Assembly: GCA_021838765.1 (NCBI GenBank)
Contig: JAKCCY010000141.1
Location: 1 to 6,895 of the forward strand
Reading direction: 5' to 3'
DNA: 6,895 bases
DNA from: Nitrospirota bacterium
GTDB lineage: Bacteria; Nitrospirota_A; Leptospirillia; Leptospirillales; Leptospirillaceae
The notes under the pieces were generated by a model. That model worked only from the letters and a program-made list of their open reading frames with translations. It was not told where the DNA came from and searched no databases. This document shows positions 1-5,710 of this stretch, in pieces; position 1 is the first letter of the stretch, and each line of letters opens with the position of its first letter. A program made the position numbers and the translations under genes.

Positions 1-408
1 TTCAAAAGCAGAGTCCAGAAAAATGCTGACGAGAGTTAATGCTTTTTCCGGAGAGAGCTCCCTGGCGCCCAGGCACAGGATGTTTGCATTGTTGTGCTCG
101 TGGGCAAGAGCTGCGGTTTCTTCGTTATAAACGAGTGCGGCCCTGATCCCGTGGTGTTTGTTGGCAGCGATCGACATTCCTATTCCGGTGCCGCAGATCA
201 GAACTCCGATCGTTCCCGGCGTAGCGGTGACGATCGTTGCAACCTTCTCGGCAAAGTCCGGGTAGTCAACCGACTCGGGGCCATCCGTACCGCAGTTGGT
301 TACCGTGTATCCTGACATGGAAAGTGTCCTGATGATGTTGTTTTTGAGCTCGAATCCTGCGTGGTCTGACCCGATTGCAATGGGAGGCAACTGTTTTTTT
401 TCTGTCAT
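1..408 (-). CDS. rpiB: Ribose-5-phosphate isomerase B, C-terminus cut by window edge
   Basis: The enzyme interconverts ribose 5-phosphate and ribulose 5-phosphate in the non-oxidative pentose phosphate pathway, in the cytoplasm. The visible 136 codons start at the ATG at 406-408 (minus strand) and stay open to base 1. They show the family landmarks in order: GSDHAGFELK at residues 13-22 (Asp-His of the sugar phosphate site), a DYPDFA segment at 48-53, LICGTGIGMSIAANK at 70-84 with the catalytic-type Cys72, and AHEHNNANILCLGAR at 102-116 with His105, matching Cys66 and His99 of E. coli RpiB as I recall them. The visible end, FLDSAFE, corresponds to the family's FL..PFEGGRH region, so about 10-20 residues are missing to the left. 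The SD is weak (GAGG about 8 bases upstream). The gene diverges from the lipoprotein gene. The identification is secure. The related LacAB fold is less likely because the Cys and His are intact. Confidence 0.95.
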   Translation of the reverse strand, partial: MTEKKQLPPIAIGSDHAGFELKNNIIRTLSMSGYTVTNCGTDGPESVDYPDFAEKVATIVTATPGTIGVLICGTGIGMSIAANKHHGIRAALVYNEETAALAHEHNNANILCLGARELSPEKALTLVSIFLDSAFE

Positions 409-514
409 GTTATGGCCTCGCTGTCCTGTGGTGAGATGATGCCCGGATGATGGGGCGGAAAAATTCACCTGGAGCCCGCTTGGGTGGGCTTTCCGCTTCC
501 TGGTGGCTGATTCT

Positions 515-543
515 TTGAGTGCTGGGTTCAAATGAGAAATGAT
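515..543 (+). promoter_or_regulatory. Possible promoter of the lipoprotein gene
   Basis: TTGAGT (515-520) and AATGAT (538-543) are separated by 17 bases, and each matches the sigma-70 consensus at 4 of 6 positions. Transcription would begin near 550, just before the GGAGGAGG SD at 554-561. This is a weak match. It is mentioned because it fits the ATG at 574 and not the ATG at 532 as the start. Confidence 0.25.
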
Positions 544-573
544 GCCATTTTCTGGAGGAGGTTGTCAATCGGT

Positions 574-1122
574 ATGCCCCATCTAAATCATTTTATATTA
601 AGCAATAAAAATAGGGTTCTTGCCTGCTTGTCCACCCTGCTGATCGGGGGATGCAGCGCGTCTGCATGGAACAATCCCCATGGGCTTCTTGGCGGCCTGT
701 TTTCCTCATCGCCATCTTCCTCTCAGGCTTCCCAGGGAAAAGCTGCCACAGCCGGAGGGTCTCCAACCGCTGTGCCACAGTCGGGATCGATCCCTTCGTC
801 ATCAGGAGAGGCACCATCGGATCTCGGCAGGTCCCTCTCTCCGCCGGAATTCGTGCATGTCGTGCCTTATGAAGAAGGCGACGGAGCCTACATACAGTGG
901 AGCATGGTTCCCGGGGCGACAGATTACTTCCTCTACAAGAATGGCCATCTGGTTGTGGACACCCCTTCCACGATCTACCGTCTCTATGGCCTTCTCCCCT
1001 GTCATCATTATCACCTGGCCCTATGGAGCTCCGACAGCGTCAGACTGTCAAAAAAATCCCTGTCTTTTGTCGTCCATACAAGGGGGTGCGGATCGCCTCC
1101 TCCAAGAATGCAGGATAGGTGA
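574..1122 (+). CDS. Small lipoprotein with a C-terminal fibronectin-III-like domain
   Basis: The start at 574 is preceded by a strong GGAGGAGG (554-561, 12 bases away); the in-frame ATG at 532 has no SD. From 574 the product has 182 residues. It opens with a basic, hydrophobic signal peptide ending in the lipobox LIGGC (23-27), so Cys27 should be lipidated after export. Residues about 43-88 are a Ser/Gly/Pro/Ala-rich linker of low complexity. Residues about 90-172 look like one fibronectin-III domain: alternating beta-strand patterns with W, GATDYFLYKNG and a final Y-x-L-A-L-W strand. Cys123 and Cys172 could form a disulfide in the periplasm or at the surface. I do not recognise a named family. 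A role as a cell-envelope binding or scaffold protein is inference only. The next gene on this strand starts 223 bases later behind its own promoter, so the lipoprotein is probably transcribed on its own. Confidence 0.8.
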   Translation: MPHLNHFILSNKNRVLACLSTLLIGGCSASAWNNPHGLLGGLFSSSPSSSQASQGKAATAGGSPTAVPQSGSIPSSSGEAPSDLGRSLSPPEFVHVVPYEEGDGAYIQWSMVPGATDYFLYKNGHLVVDTPSTIYRLYGLLPCHHYHLALWSSDSVRLSKKSLSFVVHTRGCGSPPPRMQDR

Positions 1123-1304
1123 AAGCCCGCCTGTGGCTCCTTGCGTTTCTCTCAGGATCCGGAAGGGCATGTTTTCTTCTCGCTGGGAGACGGTCTTTCC
1201 GGAGGAGAATGGAAACGCTGCTACTGCGCCGGGCTGGTGGCGGGGGAGATCATGGAGCAGCGGCGGAAATGGTTGGTGAATGCCTGGGTGTCTTGCTAGA
1301 ATAG
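1119..1304 (+). CDS. Doubtful 61-residue ORF overlapping the lipoprotein stop
   Basis: A GTG at 1119 overlaps the lipoprotein TGA as GTGA, a common translational-coupling arrangement, and AGGA lies 3 bases upstream, which is short. The predicted peptide begins with a Lys/Arg pair and a hydrophobic stretch (residues about 5-23), then becomes rich in Arg, Gly and Ala with no recognisable domain. The C-terminal codons run through the putative promoter of the next gene (1273-1302). The arrangement favours a gene, but the composition (arginine clusters, GGGG) is typical of a chance reading frame. I lean against it being functional. Confidence 0.22.
   Translation: MKARLWLLAFLSGSGRACFLLAGRRSFRRRMETLLLRRAGGGGDHGAAAEMVGECLGVLLE
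1273..1302 (+). promoter_or_regulatory. Extended -10 promoter for the thymidylate-kinase-like pair
   Basis: TTGGTG (1273-1278), an 18-base spacer and TAGAAT (1297-1302) form a good sigma-70 promoter. The -10 matches the consensus at 5 of 6 positions and is preceded by TGC, the TGn extension. The start point would be near 1308, giving a leader of about 37 bases before the TTG start at 1346. Confidence 0.5.
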
Positions 1305-1345
1305 ACAACGGAAACTGGTCAAAACAGTCAGGAAGAGGGTGGACT

Positions 1346-2032
1346 TTGGAAAAAACGTCTCAATATCCTGGAACGCTGATCGCCATCGAGGGAACGGACG
1401 GATCGGGAAAGTCAACCCAGGCCGAATTGCTGAAGCTCTATTTCGAGTCCAAGGGGCAAGGGGTTGTCATTTCATCATGCAACACCGCCGAACTGATTCG
1501 TGGTGCGATCAAGAAGCTCAAGGAGCGCAACACACTTGATCCTGTTACTTTCTGCTTTCTTTACGCGGCGGACTTTGTGGACCGGTTCGAGCATGTGATC
1601 ATTCCGGCTCTTTCTGCCGGAAAGGTTGTGATTGCGGAGCAGTATGTCTATACCGTTTTTGCCCGGGCCATCATCCGGGGGATCGACAGGGAATGGATTA
1701 CGGGCATGTTTGATTTTGCACTGACGCCCGCCAGGACATTTTATCTTGATGTCCGCTTCGAGGATCTTCTGGCAAGAATCCAGTGGAAATCAAGGGACGA
1801 GCGCTATTTTGACTATTATGAAGCGGGGATGGACCTTAACCTTGCAGGACGAAAAAAGGATTCATTTGTTCTCTACCAGCAAAGGCTTCTGGAGATCTAC
1901 AGGCAAATGTCGACTGAGTACCAGTTTACGGTCATTGATGCGATGAAGCCGATACAGAAGCAGCAGATGGAGCTTCGAGGGGAGACCGCTTCCATTTTGA
2001 AAAACCGTTTGAGAAGAAAGGGACCCCGATGA
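1346..2032 (+). CDS. Thymidylate-kinase-like P-loop protein lacking the DR(Y) motif
   Basis: The product is a 228-residue P-loop kinase-fold protein of the dTMP kinase family. I chose the TTG at 1346 because GGAAGAGGG (1331-1339) sits 6 bases upstream, and because from there YPG at 7-9 and the P-loop GTDGSGKST at 16-24 align with the next gene with no gap. Other landmarks are the AADF segment at 74-77, a beta strand KVVIAEQY at 93-100 and YYEAGMD at 157-163. Canonical dTMP kinases have Asp-Arg before the tyrosine of that strand (D and R contact Mg and the dTMP phosphate); here these are Glu98-Gln99. The usual ADR arginine of the substrate site is also replaced (ADF). So ATP binding looks intact, but dTMP kinase activity is doubtful. 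The gene overlaps the next by ATGA, so the two are translationally coupled. It may be a diverged kinase with another substrate or a regulatory partner. It is not a pseudogene by appearance: the frame is full length. Confidence 0.85.
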   Translation: MEKTSQYPGTLIAIEGTDGSGKSTQAELLKLYFESKGQGVVISSCNTAELIRGAIKKLKERNTLDPVTFCFLYAADFVDRFEHVIIPALSAGKVVIAEQYVYTVFARAIIRGIDREWITGMFDFALTPARTFYLDVRFEDLLARIQWKSRDERYFDYYEAGMDLNLAGRKKDSFVLYQQRLLEIYRQMSTEYQFTVIDAMKPIQKQQMELRGETASILKNRLRRKGPR

Positions 2033-2685
2033 ATCCCGAGCATTCCTATCCCGGTCGCCTGATCGTCGTTGAAGGGATCGACGGGTCCGGAAAATCGACA
2101 CAGATTGAGCTGCTTCAGAATTATCTCAGGTTGAAGGGGTATGGAGTCCTTTTAAATGCATGGAACTCAAGCCCTGAAATATCCCCGATCATTCGAAAGG
2201 CAAAGAAGAAGCAGACTCTGACTCCCTATGCCTTCAGCCTTCTCCATGCCGCCGACTTCAGCTATCGTTACACCCATGAAATCCTGCCGGCACTGAAGGC
2301 AGGAAAGGTTGTCCTTTCGGATCGATATATCTACACGGCCGTGGCCAGAGACTGTGCGAGGGGGATTCCCAAGAGCTGGCTGAGTTCCAATTTCCGTTTC
2401 GCGATTCGACCGGACCTCACGTTTTTTTTCAGGGTGGACCCGGCCTTGTCCTATGACCGGATTACCCAGACCCGGGAGATTAAATACTACGAAGCGGGAA
2501 TGGACATGGAGCTTTCCCCTAATCCCAGAGAGTCCTATATCCTTTTTCAGTCAAAGGTTCTGGCGGAGTATGAGGTTCTTGCGAAGGAAAACGGATTTCA
2601 CCTGATCGACGGGTCCCACTCGATGGATGAAACCCAGAAAATCATGAGGAAGGCGCTGAATCCCGTTTTGTCCGGAATCGGTTGA
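2029..2685 (+). CDS. tmk: Thymidylate kinase (dTMP kinase) family protein
   Basis: The product is 218 residues, a usual length for dTMP kinase, which phosphorylates dTMP to dTDP in DNA precursor synthesis in the cytoplasm. The ATG overlaps the preceding TGA as ATGA, with AAAGGGA (2017-2023) 5 bases upstream. The P-loop GIDGSGKST is at 16-24. The strand KVVLSDRYIYTAVAR at 93-107 carries the DRY motif (Asp98, Arg99) that its upstream paralog lacks. YYEAGMD is at 153-159. Like the paralog it has AADF at 74-77 where classical dTMP kinases have AADR, so it belongs to a divergent branch, and Arg80 might replace the missing arginine. Which lid or P-loop arginine completes the active site is not clear by eye. 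The family is secure; the substrate is not, and related P-loop kinases such as PPK2-type polyphosphate kinases share the fold. The gene converges on and overlaps the hydrolase gene by 44 bases. Confidence 0.85.
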   Translation: MNPEHSYPGRLIVVEGIDGSGKSTQIELLQNYLRLKGYGVLLNAWNSSPEISPIIRKAKKKQTLTPYAFSLLHAADFSYRYTHEILPALKAGKVVLSDRYIYTAVARDCARGIPKSWLSSNFRFAIRPDLTFFFRVDPALSYDRITQTREIKYYEAGMDMELSPNPRESYILFQSKVLAEYEVLAKENGFHLIDGSHSMDETQKIMRKALNPVLSGIG

Positions 2686-3541
2686 ACTCTTCGAGGATGC
2701 TGTCCCAGTAACGAAAGATCAGGAGGTGTCCTTCCCCCTGAATGATTCTCGTTTTTGATGCCGGGATCTCTTTTGCCAGCTTTTCAATCAGAAACAGCGG
2801 GGCGATAAGGTCCCGGTCGCCGTGCCAGAAGTGCACCTTTCCTGAAATGGAACCGGGATCGAAGTCCCATGGTTTCGATAGAATCATCAAATCATCGACG
2901 ATTCCTTCGCTGCCAGACGTGTAATTTGCGCCGATGTCTTTTAAAAACATCCGGCTATCCTCGGCTTTTTTGAAGAATGGCCGTTCCTCCTGCGGAAAAA
3001 ATCTGGCCAGAACAGGGAGGTACCTTTGAGGGTTGTGCAAAAGGATGGCGGTCAATCCTCTCAGGACTTCTATGAGTGCCTTCATTCTCGTCCGGGCTGA
3101 CTGTTTTCCGAGAGAAAAGAGCCATTTTTCATGAAAAGGCATCAGTTGTGTTGATCCGGGGGTATCGATCTGTCCGAGGCCGCTGATGACAAAAACGCTG
3201 GAAATCCTCTCTTGAATCTTCCGGGCACAGGCCAGTGCGTAGGGTCCTCCTGCAGACAGGCCAAGAACTCCAAAATCGTCTATTTTGAGAAGATCGGCAA
3301 AGGTCCGGACATCGTCTGCCCAGTCGACGAGCGTTCTCCCTCTTTTGATCGGGGAAAGTCCGAACCCAGGCCTTTCGAGAACAATAAGACGAATCCCCCG
3401 GGATCTGGTTATGGTTTCCGAGGGGCGCTGGTAACGGGATCCCGGGACACCGTGAAACAGCAAAAGGGGGTACCCGTCAGGATCCCCGTACTCGCAAAAT
3501 CCCAGCTGGCGTCCGTCTTGAAGGGAGATGGTCTGGTCCAT
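2642..3541 (-). CDS. Alpha/beta-hydrolase fold protein
   Basis: The ATG-initiated product has 299 residues, a usual length for this superfamily. A serine hydrolase triad is visible: the nucleophile elbow GLSAGG at 94-99 (Ser96), an acid in HGDRDLIAP (Asp244, or Asp242) and His272 in GEGHLL. The HGVPGSR segment at 30-36 is the oxyanion-hole motif, and ERPGFGLS at 56-63 is typical of the HGxPGS-type branch. Residues about 125-225 form the cap region. No signal peptide is seen, so a cytoplasmic esterase, lipase-like or epoxide-hydrolase-like enzyme is likely; the substrate cannot be read from sequence. The gene lies 88 bases after the ppx stop on the same strand and is probably co-transcribed with it. 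The annotated ATG has no SD nearby. An in-frame ATT at 3572-3574 has a perfect one and would add 11 residues. The 3' end overlaps the convergent kinase gene. Confidence 0.9.
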   Translation of the reverse strand: MDQTISLQDGRQLGFCEYGDPDGYPLLLFHGVPGSRYQRPSETITRSRGIRLIVLERPGFGLSPIKRGRTLVDWADDVRTFADLLKIDDFGVLGLSAGGPYALACARKIQERISSVFVISGLGQIDTPGSTQLMPFHEKWLFSLGKQSARTRMKALIEVLRGLTAILLHNPQRYLPVLARFFPQEERPFFKKAEDSRMFLKDIGANYTSGSEGIVDDLMILSKPWDFDPGSISGKVHFWHGDRDLIAPLFLIEKLAKEIPASKTRIIQGEGHLLIFRYWDSILEEFNRFRTKRDSAPSS

Positions 3542-3571
3542 GGGCTCGGGTGTGGAATGGGTGCCTGGCGG

Positions 3572-3588
3572 AATCTGGAAGCTCCTTT
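3572..3588 (-). promoter_or_regulatory. Strong SD with no canonical start in reach: possible ATT start of the hydrolase
   Basis: On the minus strand AAAGGAG (3588-3582) is followed after 7 bases by ATT (3574-3572), which is in frame with the hydrolase ATG 11 codons downstream. The ATG at 3541 is 40 bases from this SD, too far for it to serve. No ATG, GTG or TTG in the hydrolase frame lies between the previous in-frame stop and 3541. Confidence 0.35.
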
Positions 3589-3629
3589 GGAAAGGCCGGA
3601 GTCTTTTCGGACATTGTTCCCGGGGAAGG

Positions 3630-5237
3630 TCAGTACTCTCCGTTGTCGTTATCTTCTCCGTTCAGGATCGGTTCAATACTTTTGGGTCTTGCCCCGTTCT
3701 GCCCGCTGTAGCTCTCGATCCTCATCCAGATGACAATGACCGGTCTGCCTTTTTCAAATTCCATTTCTTTTGTGGAGACGAGACGCTCAATCCCTCCCTC
3801 TTCTTCGTCCCTGTTGTCCCTGATGGTCAGGTGCGGCTCCGCATACGACAGCTGAGGCATGTCTCCGGATGTAAAAATGAGAATCTCCCTGACGAGCTTT
3901 GCCAGTCTGGAAAAGAAGACGACCCGTCCCTGATCTTTGGGTGAAAGGGAAAGAAAGAGGGATCTGTTGTTCTTCCTGATGGTGATATCAGAGTGGGTCC
4001 TGTATTGCGTCAGTGCCAGGAAAAGCAGAATCCTCTCCTGAGGGGAAAATCCCGGACACTCTTCTTTCAGGAGAAAACTGGCAGACTCAGAGTCTCCTGT
4101 CGGGCGATAGGAAAGGGTTGTCAGGGCGAGGGCACCCAAGGCCCTGAGAAGCTTTTTGGTCTCCTTGTCGATCATGGTTTCCGGGTGAATGGTTTCGTAG
4201 AGCTTCAACAGAAGGCGCCTGAAGGATCTTGACTCTTCGTAGGATCCAAAGCGGCTGACCAGCCGCGAGATTGTATCCTTTGAAATATCATGGAGCGGTG
4301 GCTTGGTTGTTTCGAGAAAGGTCTCCATGAAGAGACCATGTCTGAGCCCATGCTGGGAAACGGTTAAAAGAGGGGATCTTGCGCCTTCCAGAATGCGGGA
4401 GATGATCAGGATGCCTGCGGGTAGAATATCTGCCCTGTCTTTTGAGACACCGAGTGATGAGATCCTGTTCTCGATCGAGGACTTTCGAATCTCCATGAGA
4501 ATCCGGTTCACCTGGTTTTTTTGCAGGCTGTACTGATGAACCTGGGGGATGAGAGGGTAGTGCTCCTTTTTCTGGGAAATCCTGGCCAGCTGGCGGACCG
4601 TGCCCCCCACCCCGATCAGGAGTTTGGGTGTTCCTCCAGAGAGAATCTCTCCTTCACGCAATGTTTTGTCGATATGCCGTTCAAGTCTTTTCCATTCGGT
4701 TTCCGATGGTGTCCCGGACTTTTTGAAGAAGGATTCCGAGAGTCTGACGGCTCCGAGCGGGAGCGTGGTCGTGGCAATGTGTTCTCCGTTCTGGATCCGG
4801 ATGAGCTCTGTGCTCCCGCCTCCAACATCGAAGACGAGGCCGTCATGGATGTTGATGCTGGTCCGAACGCCAAAATAGCTGTAAAAAGCTTCGTCCTCAC
4901 CGGAAAGAACCTCAACAGGAAACGGGATTCCTTCCGAGAGAATCCCGAGAACCTCCTTCTGGTTCAAAGCATCACGAATGGCGCTTGTTGCCGTGCAGCG
5001 GACCTTCTTGATGTGATGGAGGGCGATCTGTCCCGCAAAGAGGCAAATCGCCTCCCTTGCCCGGGCAATGGCCTCTTTTTTGATGATCTGGTCTTCATAC
5101 ATGCCCTGTGAAATCCTGGCAGGAGCCTTGTGGCGTTCGATCAGCCACCAGTCATTGTCCCTGATCGCAAAAATCTCAAGGCGCATGGAGTTTGAGCCAA
5201 TATCAATAATTGCAATTTTTCGAATGGATCTTGACAT
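3630..5237 (-). CDS. ppx: Ppx/GppA family phosphatase (exopolyphosphatase / pppGpp phosphatase)
   Basis: The protein has 535 residues, slightly longer than E. coli Ppx (513). The actin-like ASKHA core is complete: phosphate loop 1 AIIDIGSNSMRLEIF at 9-23, VLSGEDEA at 110-117 with the likely catalytic Glu116, phosphate loop 2 VFDVGGGSTELI at 135-146, and GVGGTVRQLARI at 209-220. These proteins cleave terminal phosphate from polyphosphate or convert pppGpp to ppGpp; sequence alone does not separate the two. The C-terminal part (about 325-440) matches the HD-type domain by helix pattern but has lost the metal ligands: the usual LLHDIGYFISYR reads ALALTTLSYR (about 369-378), and the HHKHS segment reads PTGDSES. 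A tail of about 95 residues follows, with an acidic run DEEEGG at 477-482. The start ATG (5237) has GAGAGGA 12 bases upstream. It is the first gene of a probable operon with the hydrolase. Confidence 0.93.
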   Translation of the reverse strand: MSRSIRKIAIIDIGSNSMRLEIFAIRDNDWWLIERHKAPARISQGMYEDQIIKKEAIARAREAICLFAGQIALHHIKKVRCTATSAIRDALNQKEVLGILSEGIPFPVEVLSGEDEAFYSYFGVRTSINIHDGLVFDVGGGSTELIRIQNGEHIATTTLPLGAVRLSESFFKKSGTPSETEWKRLERHIDKTLREGEILSGGTPKLLIGVGGTVRQLARISQKKEHYPLIPQVHQYSLQKNQVNRILMEIRKSSIENRISSLGVSKDRADILPAGILIISRILEGARSPLLTVSQHGLRHGLFMETFLETTKPPLHDISKDTISRLVSRFGSYEESRSFRRLLLKLYETIHPETMIDKETKKLLRALGALALTTLSYRPTGDSESASFLLKEECPGFSPQERILLFLALTQYRTHSDITIRKNNRSLFLSLSPKDQGRVVFFSRLAKLVREILIFTSGDMPQLSYAEPHLTIRDNRDEEEGGIERLVSTKEMEFEKGRPVIVIWMRIESYSGQNGARPKSIEPILNGEDNDNGEY

Positions 5238-5366
5238 GGAGCAGGGAGGTCCTCTCTATAGCACTGAAATCGTCCGGACAGGTTTGATTGTCGGAAGAAA
5301 GGTTGCACCATCTTAAGACAATCAGCAGGATTTTGAAACTCTCTCTTCATATCACTTGTTCGCAGC

Positions 5367-5384
5367 AAGCAGAGTGGTACGGTT
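5367..5384 (+). repeat. 18-base direct repeat, copy 1
   Basis: AAGCAGAGTGGTACGGTT occurs here and again at 5666-5683 with no mismatch. The bases just left of the two copies are also alike (TTCGCAGC here, CTCGCTACA there), so the relationship may extend imperfectly. The copies bracket the IS-derived fragment, which suggests a target duplication. Confidence 0.85.
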
Positions 5385-5495
5385 TTTCGAAAGGATGGAG
5401 AGAACGTTTCCGGGAGCATGGAACAGGAGAGTCGATCCCGGGATGCCGGTGGATCCGGGCCTTGGCCATGACATCATGGAGTCGGTAGCGGTCGT

Positions 5496-5588
5496 CTATT
5501 CTTGCGGCATTGCTCCCTTCTTTTGTTCGTTCCATGTCTCTTTAGAGTGCATCTTCCGGATCTCCTGTCGTAAGGTTGTTGGGTTCAT
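5496..5588 (-). pseudogene. N-terminal fragment of an IS transposase (ISNCY/IS1202-like)
   Basis: A 30-codon frame starts at ATG 5588 with AAGGGG 8 bases upstream and stops at TAG 5496. Its product begins MNPTTLRQEIRKMHSKETW and continues NEQKKGAMPQE. The pattern LRQEIRKM...E.W.E...G..(T/P)QE is what I remember from the start of ISNCY-type transposases, just before their helix-turn-helix. The expected continuation (AARILG...RTFRR) is absent in all three minus frames, so only the first codons remain. An upstream in-frame ATG at 5609 lies inside the hairpin stem. The identification rests on memory of the family pattern and short length. Confidence 0.45.
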
Positions 5589-5590
5589 CG

Positions 5591-5613
5591 ATGGGTCCCC
5601 TTGACCCATTTTT
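5591..5613 (+). terminator. Hairpin with T tract, terminator-like on the plus strand
   Basis: ATGGGTC (5591-5597) pairs perfectly with GACCCAT (5603-5609) around the loop CCCTT, and TTTTT (5609-5613) follows. On the plus strand this resembles a short intrinsic terminator. On the minus strand the stem contains an ATG (5609) and the SD of ATG 5588, so in the parent IS it may have blocked outside transcription or hidden the transposase start, as known for IS10 and IS50. Confidence 0.45.
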
Positions 5614-5615
5614 AA

Positions 5616-5667
5616 ACCGGACAACCTTTGCGCTACAAACCCGGACAGATTATGTGCTCGCTACAAA
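5616..5667 (-). mobile_element. Decayed IS end with two tandem repeat units
   Basis: Two units share CCGGACA and CGCTACAAA on the plus strand: CCGGACA at 5617-5623 with CGCTACAAA at 5631-5639, and CCGGACA at 5641-5647 with CGCTACAAA at 5659-5667. Read on the minus strand they are TTTGTAGCG...TGTCCGG, ahead of the transposase fragment. Iterated short sites ahead of a transposase start are typical of IS ends that bind transposase more than once. I see no inverted copy at the other side, so the element has lost its far end. Confidence 0.5.
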
Positions 5668-5683
5668 GCAGAGTGGTACGGTT
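5666..5683 (+). repeat. 18-base direct repeat, copy 2
   Basis: This copy is identical to 5367-5384, 299 bases away. It begins at the outer edge of the iterated IS units, and its last two bases are the first two of the TTGACA promoter element at 5682-5687. Confidence 0.85.
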
Positions 5684-5710
5684 GACAGTGTCTCCTTGTA
5701 CGGATAGAGT
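5682..5710 (+). promoter_or_regulatory. Near-consensus sigma-70 promoter for the exported-protein genes
   Basis: TTGACA (5682-5687) is a perfect -35. A 17-base spacer is followed by TAGAGT (5705-5710), a 4-of-6 match to the -10. Transcription would begin near 5717, with a leader of about 42 bases to the TTG at 5759. It is the best promoter in the window. Confidence 0.65.

Noticed and set aside
473..490. AGCCC...GGGCT as a terminator between rpiB and the lipoprotein gene
   Set aside because: The stem is only 5 bp with an 8-base loop and lacks a T tract, and both genes are transcribed away from it.
680..1279. A 199-codon plus-strand frame across the lipoprotein gene
   Set aside because: It overlaps the lipoprotein in another frame, lacks an SD, and has an arginine- and proline-rich composition typical of a shadow frame. 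The lipoprotein has a signal peptide, lipobox and domain.
3480..3614. A short minus-strand frame from ATG 3614 in the ppx-hydrolase gap
   Set aside because: It has no SD and runs out of frame into the hydrolase start; the peptide shows no features.
4521..5111. A 196-codon plus-strand frame opposite ppx, and others at 3212-3944
   Set aside because: These are antisense to ppx or the hydrolase, which carry clear family motifs. The antisense products have no recognisable features.
5255..5260. TATAGA with an upstream TGC on the minus strand as the ppx -10 box
   Set aside because: The -35 match is absent, and the start point would fall downstream of the SD GAGAGGA, leaving a leader of about 11 bases without it.
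5367..5384. The repeated AGCAGAGTGGTACGG resembles a tRNA D-arm
   Set aside because: No acceptor stem, anticodon arm or T-arm (GGTTCRA) can be placed around either copy.
5356..5604. An 82-codon plus-strand frame in the gap
   Set aside because: It crosses the repeat, the IS fragment and the hairpin, has no SD, and no protein features.
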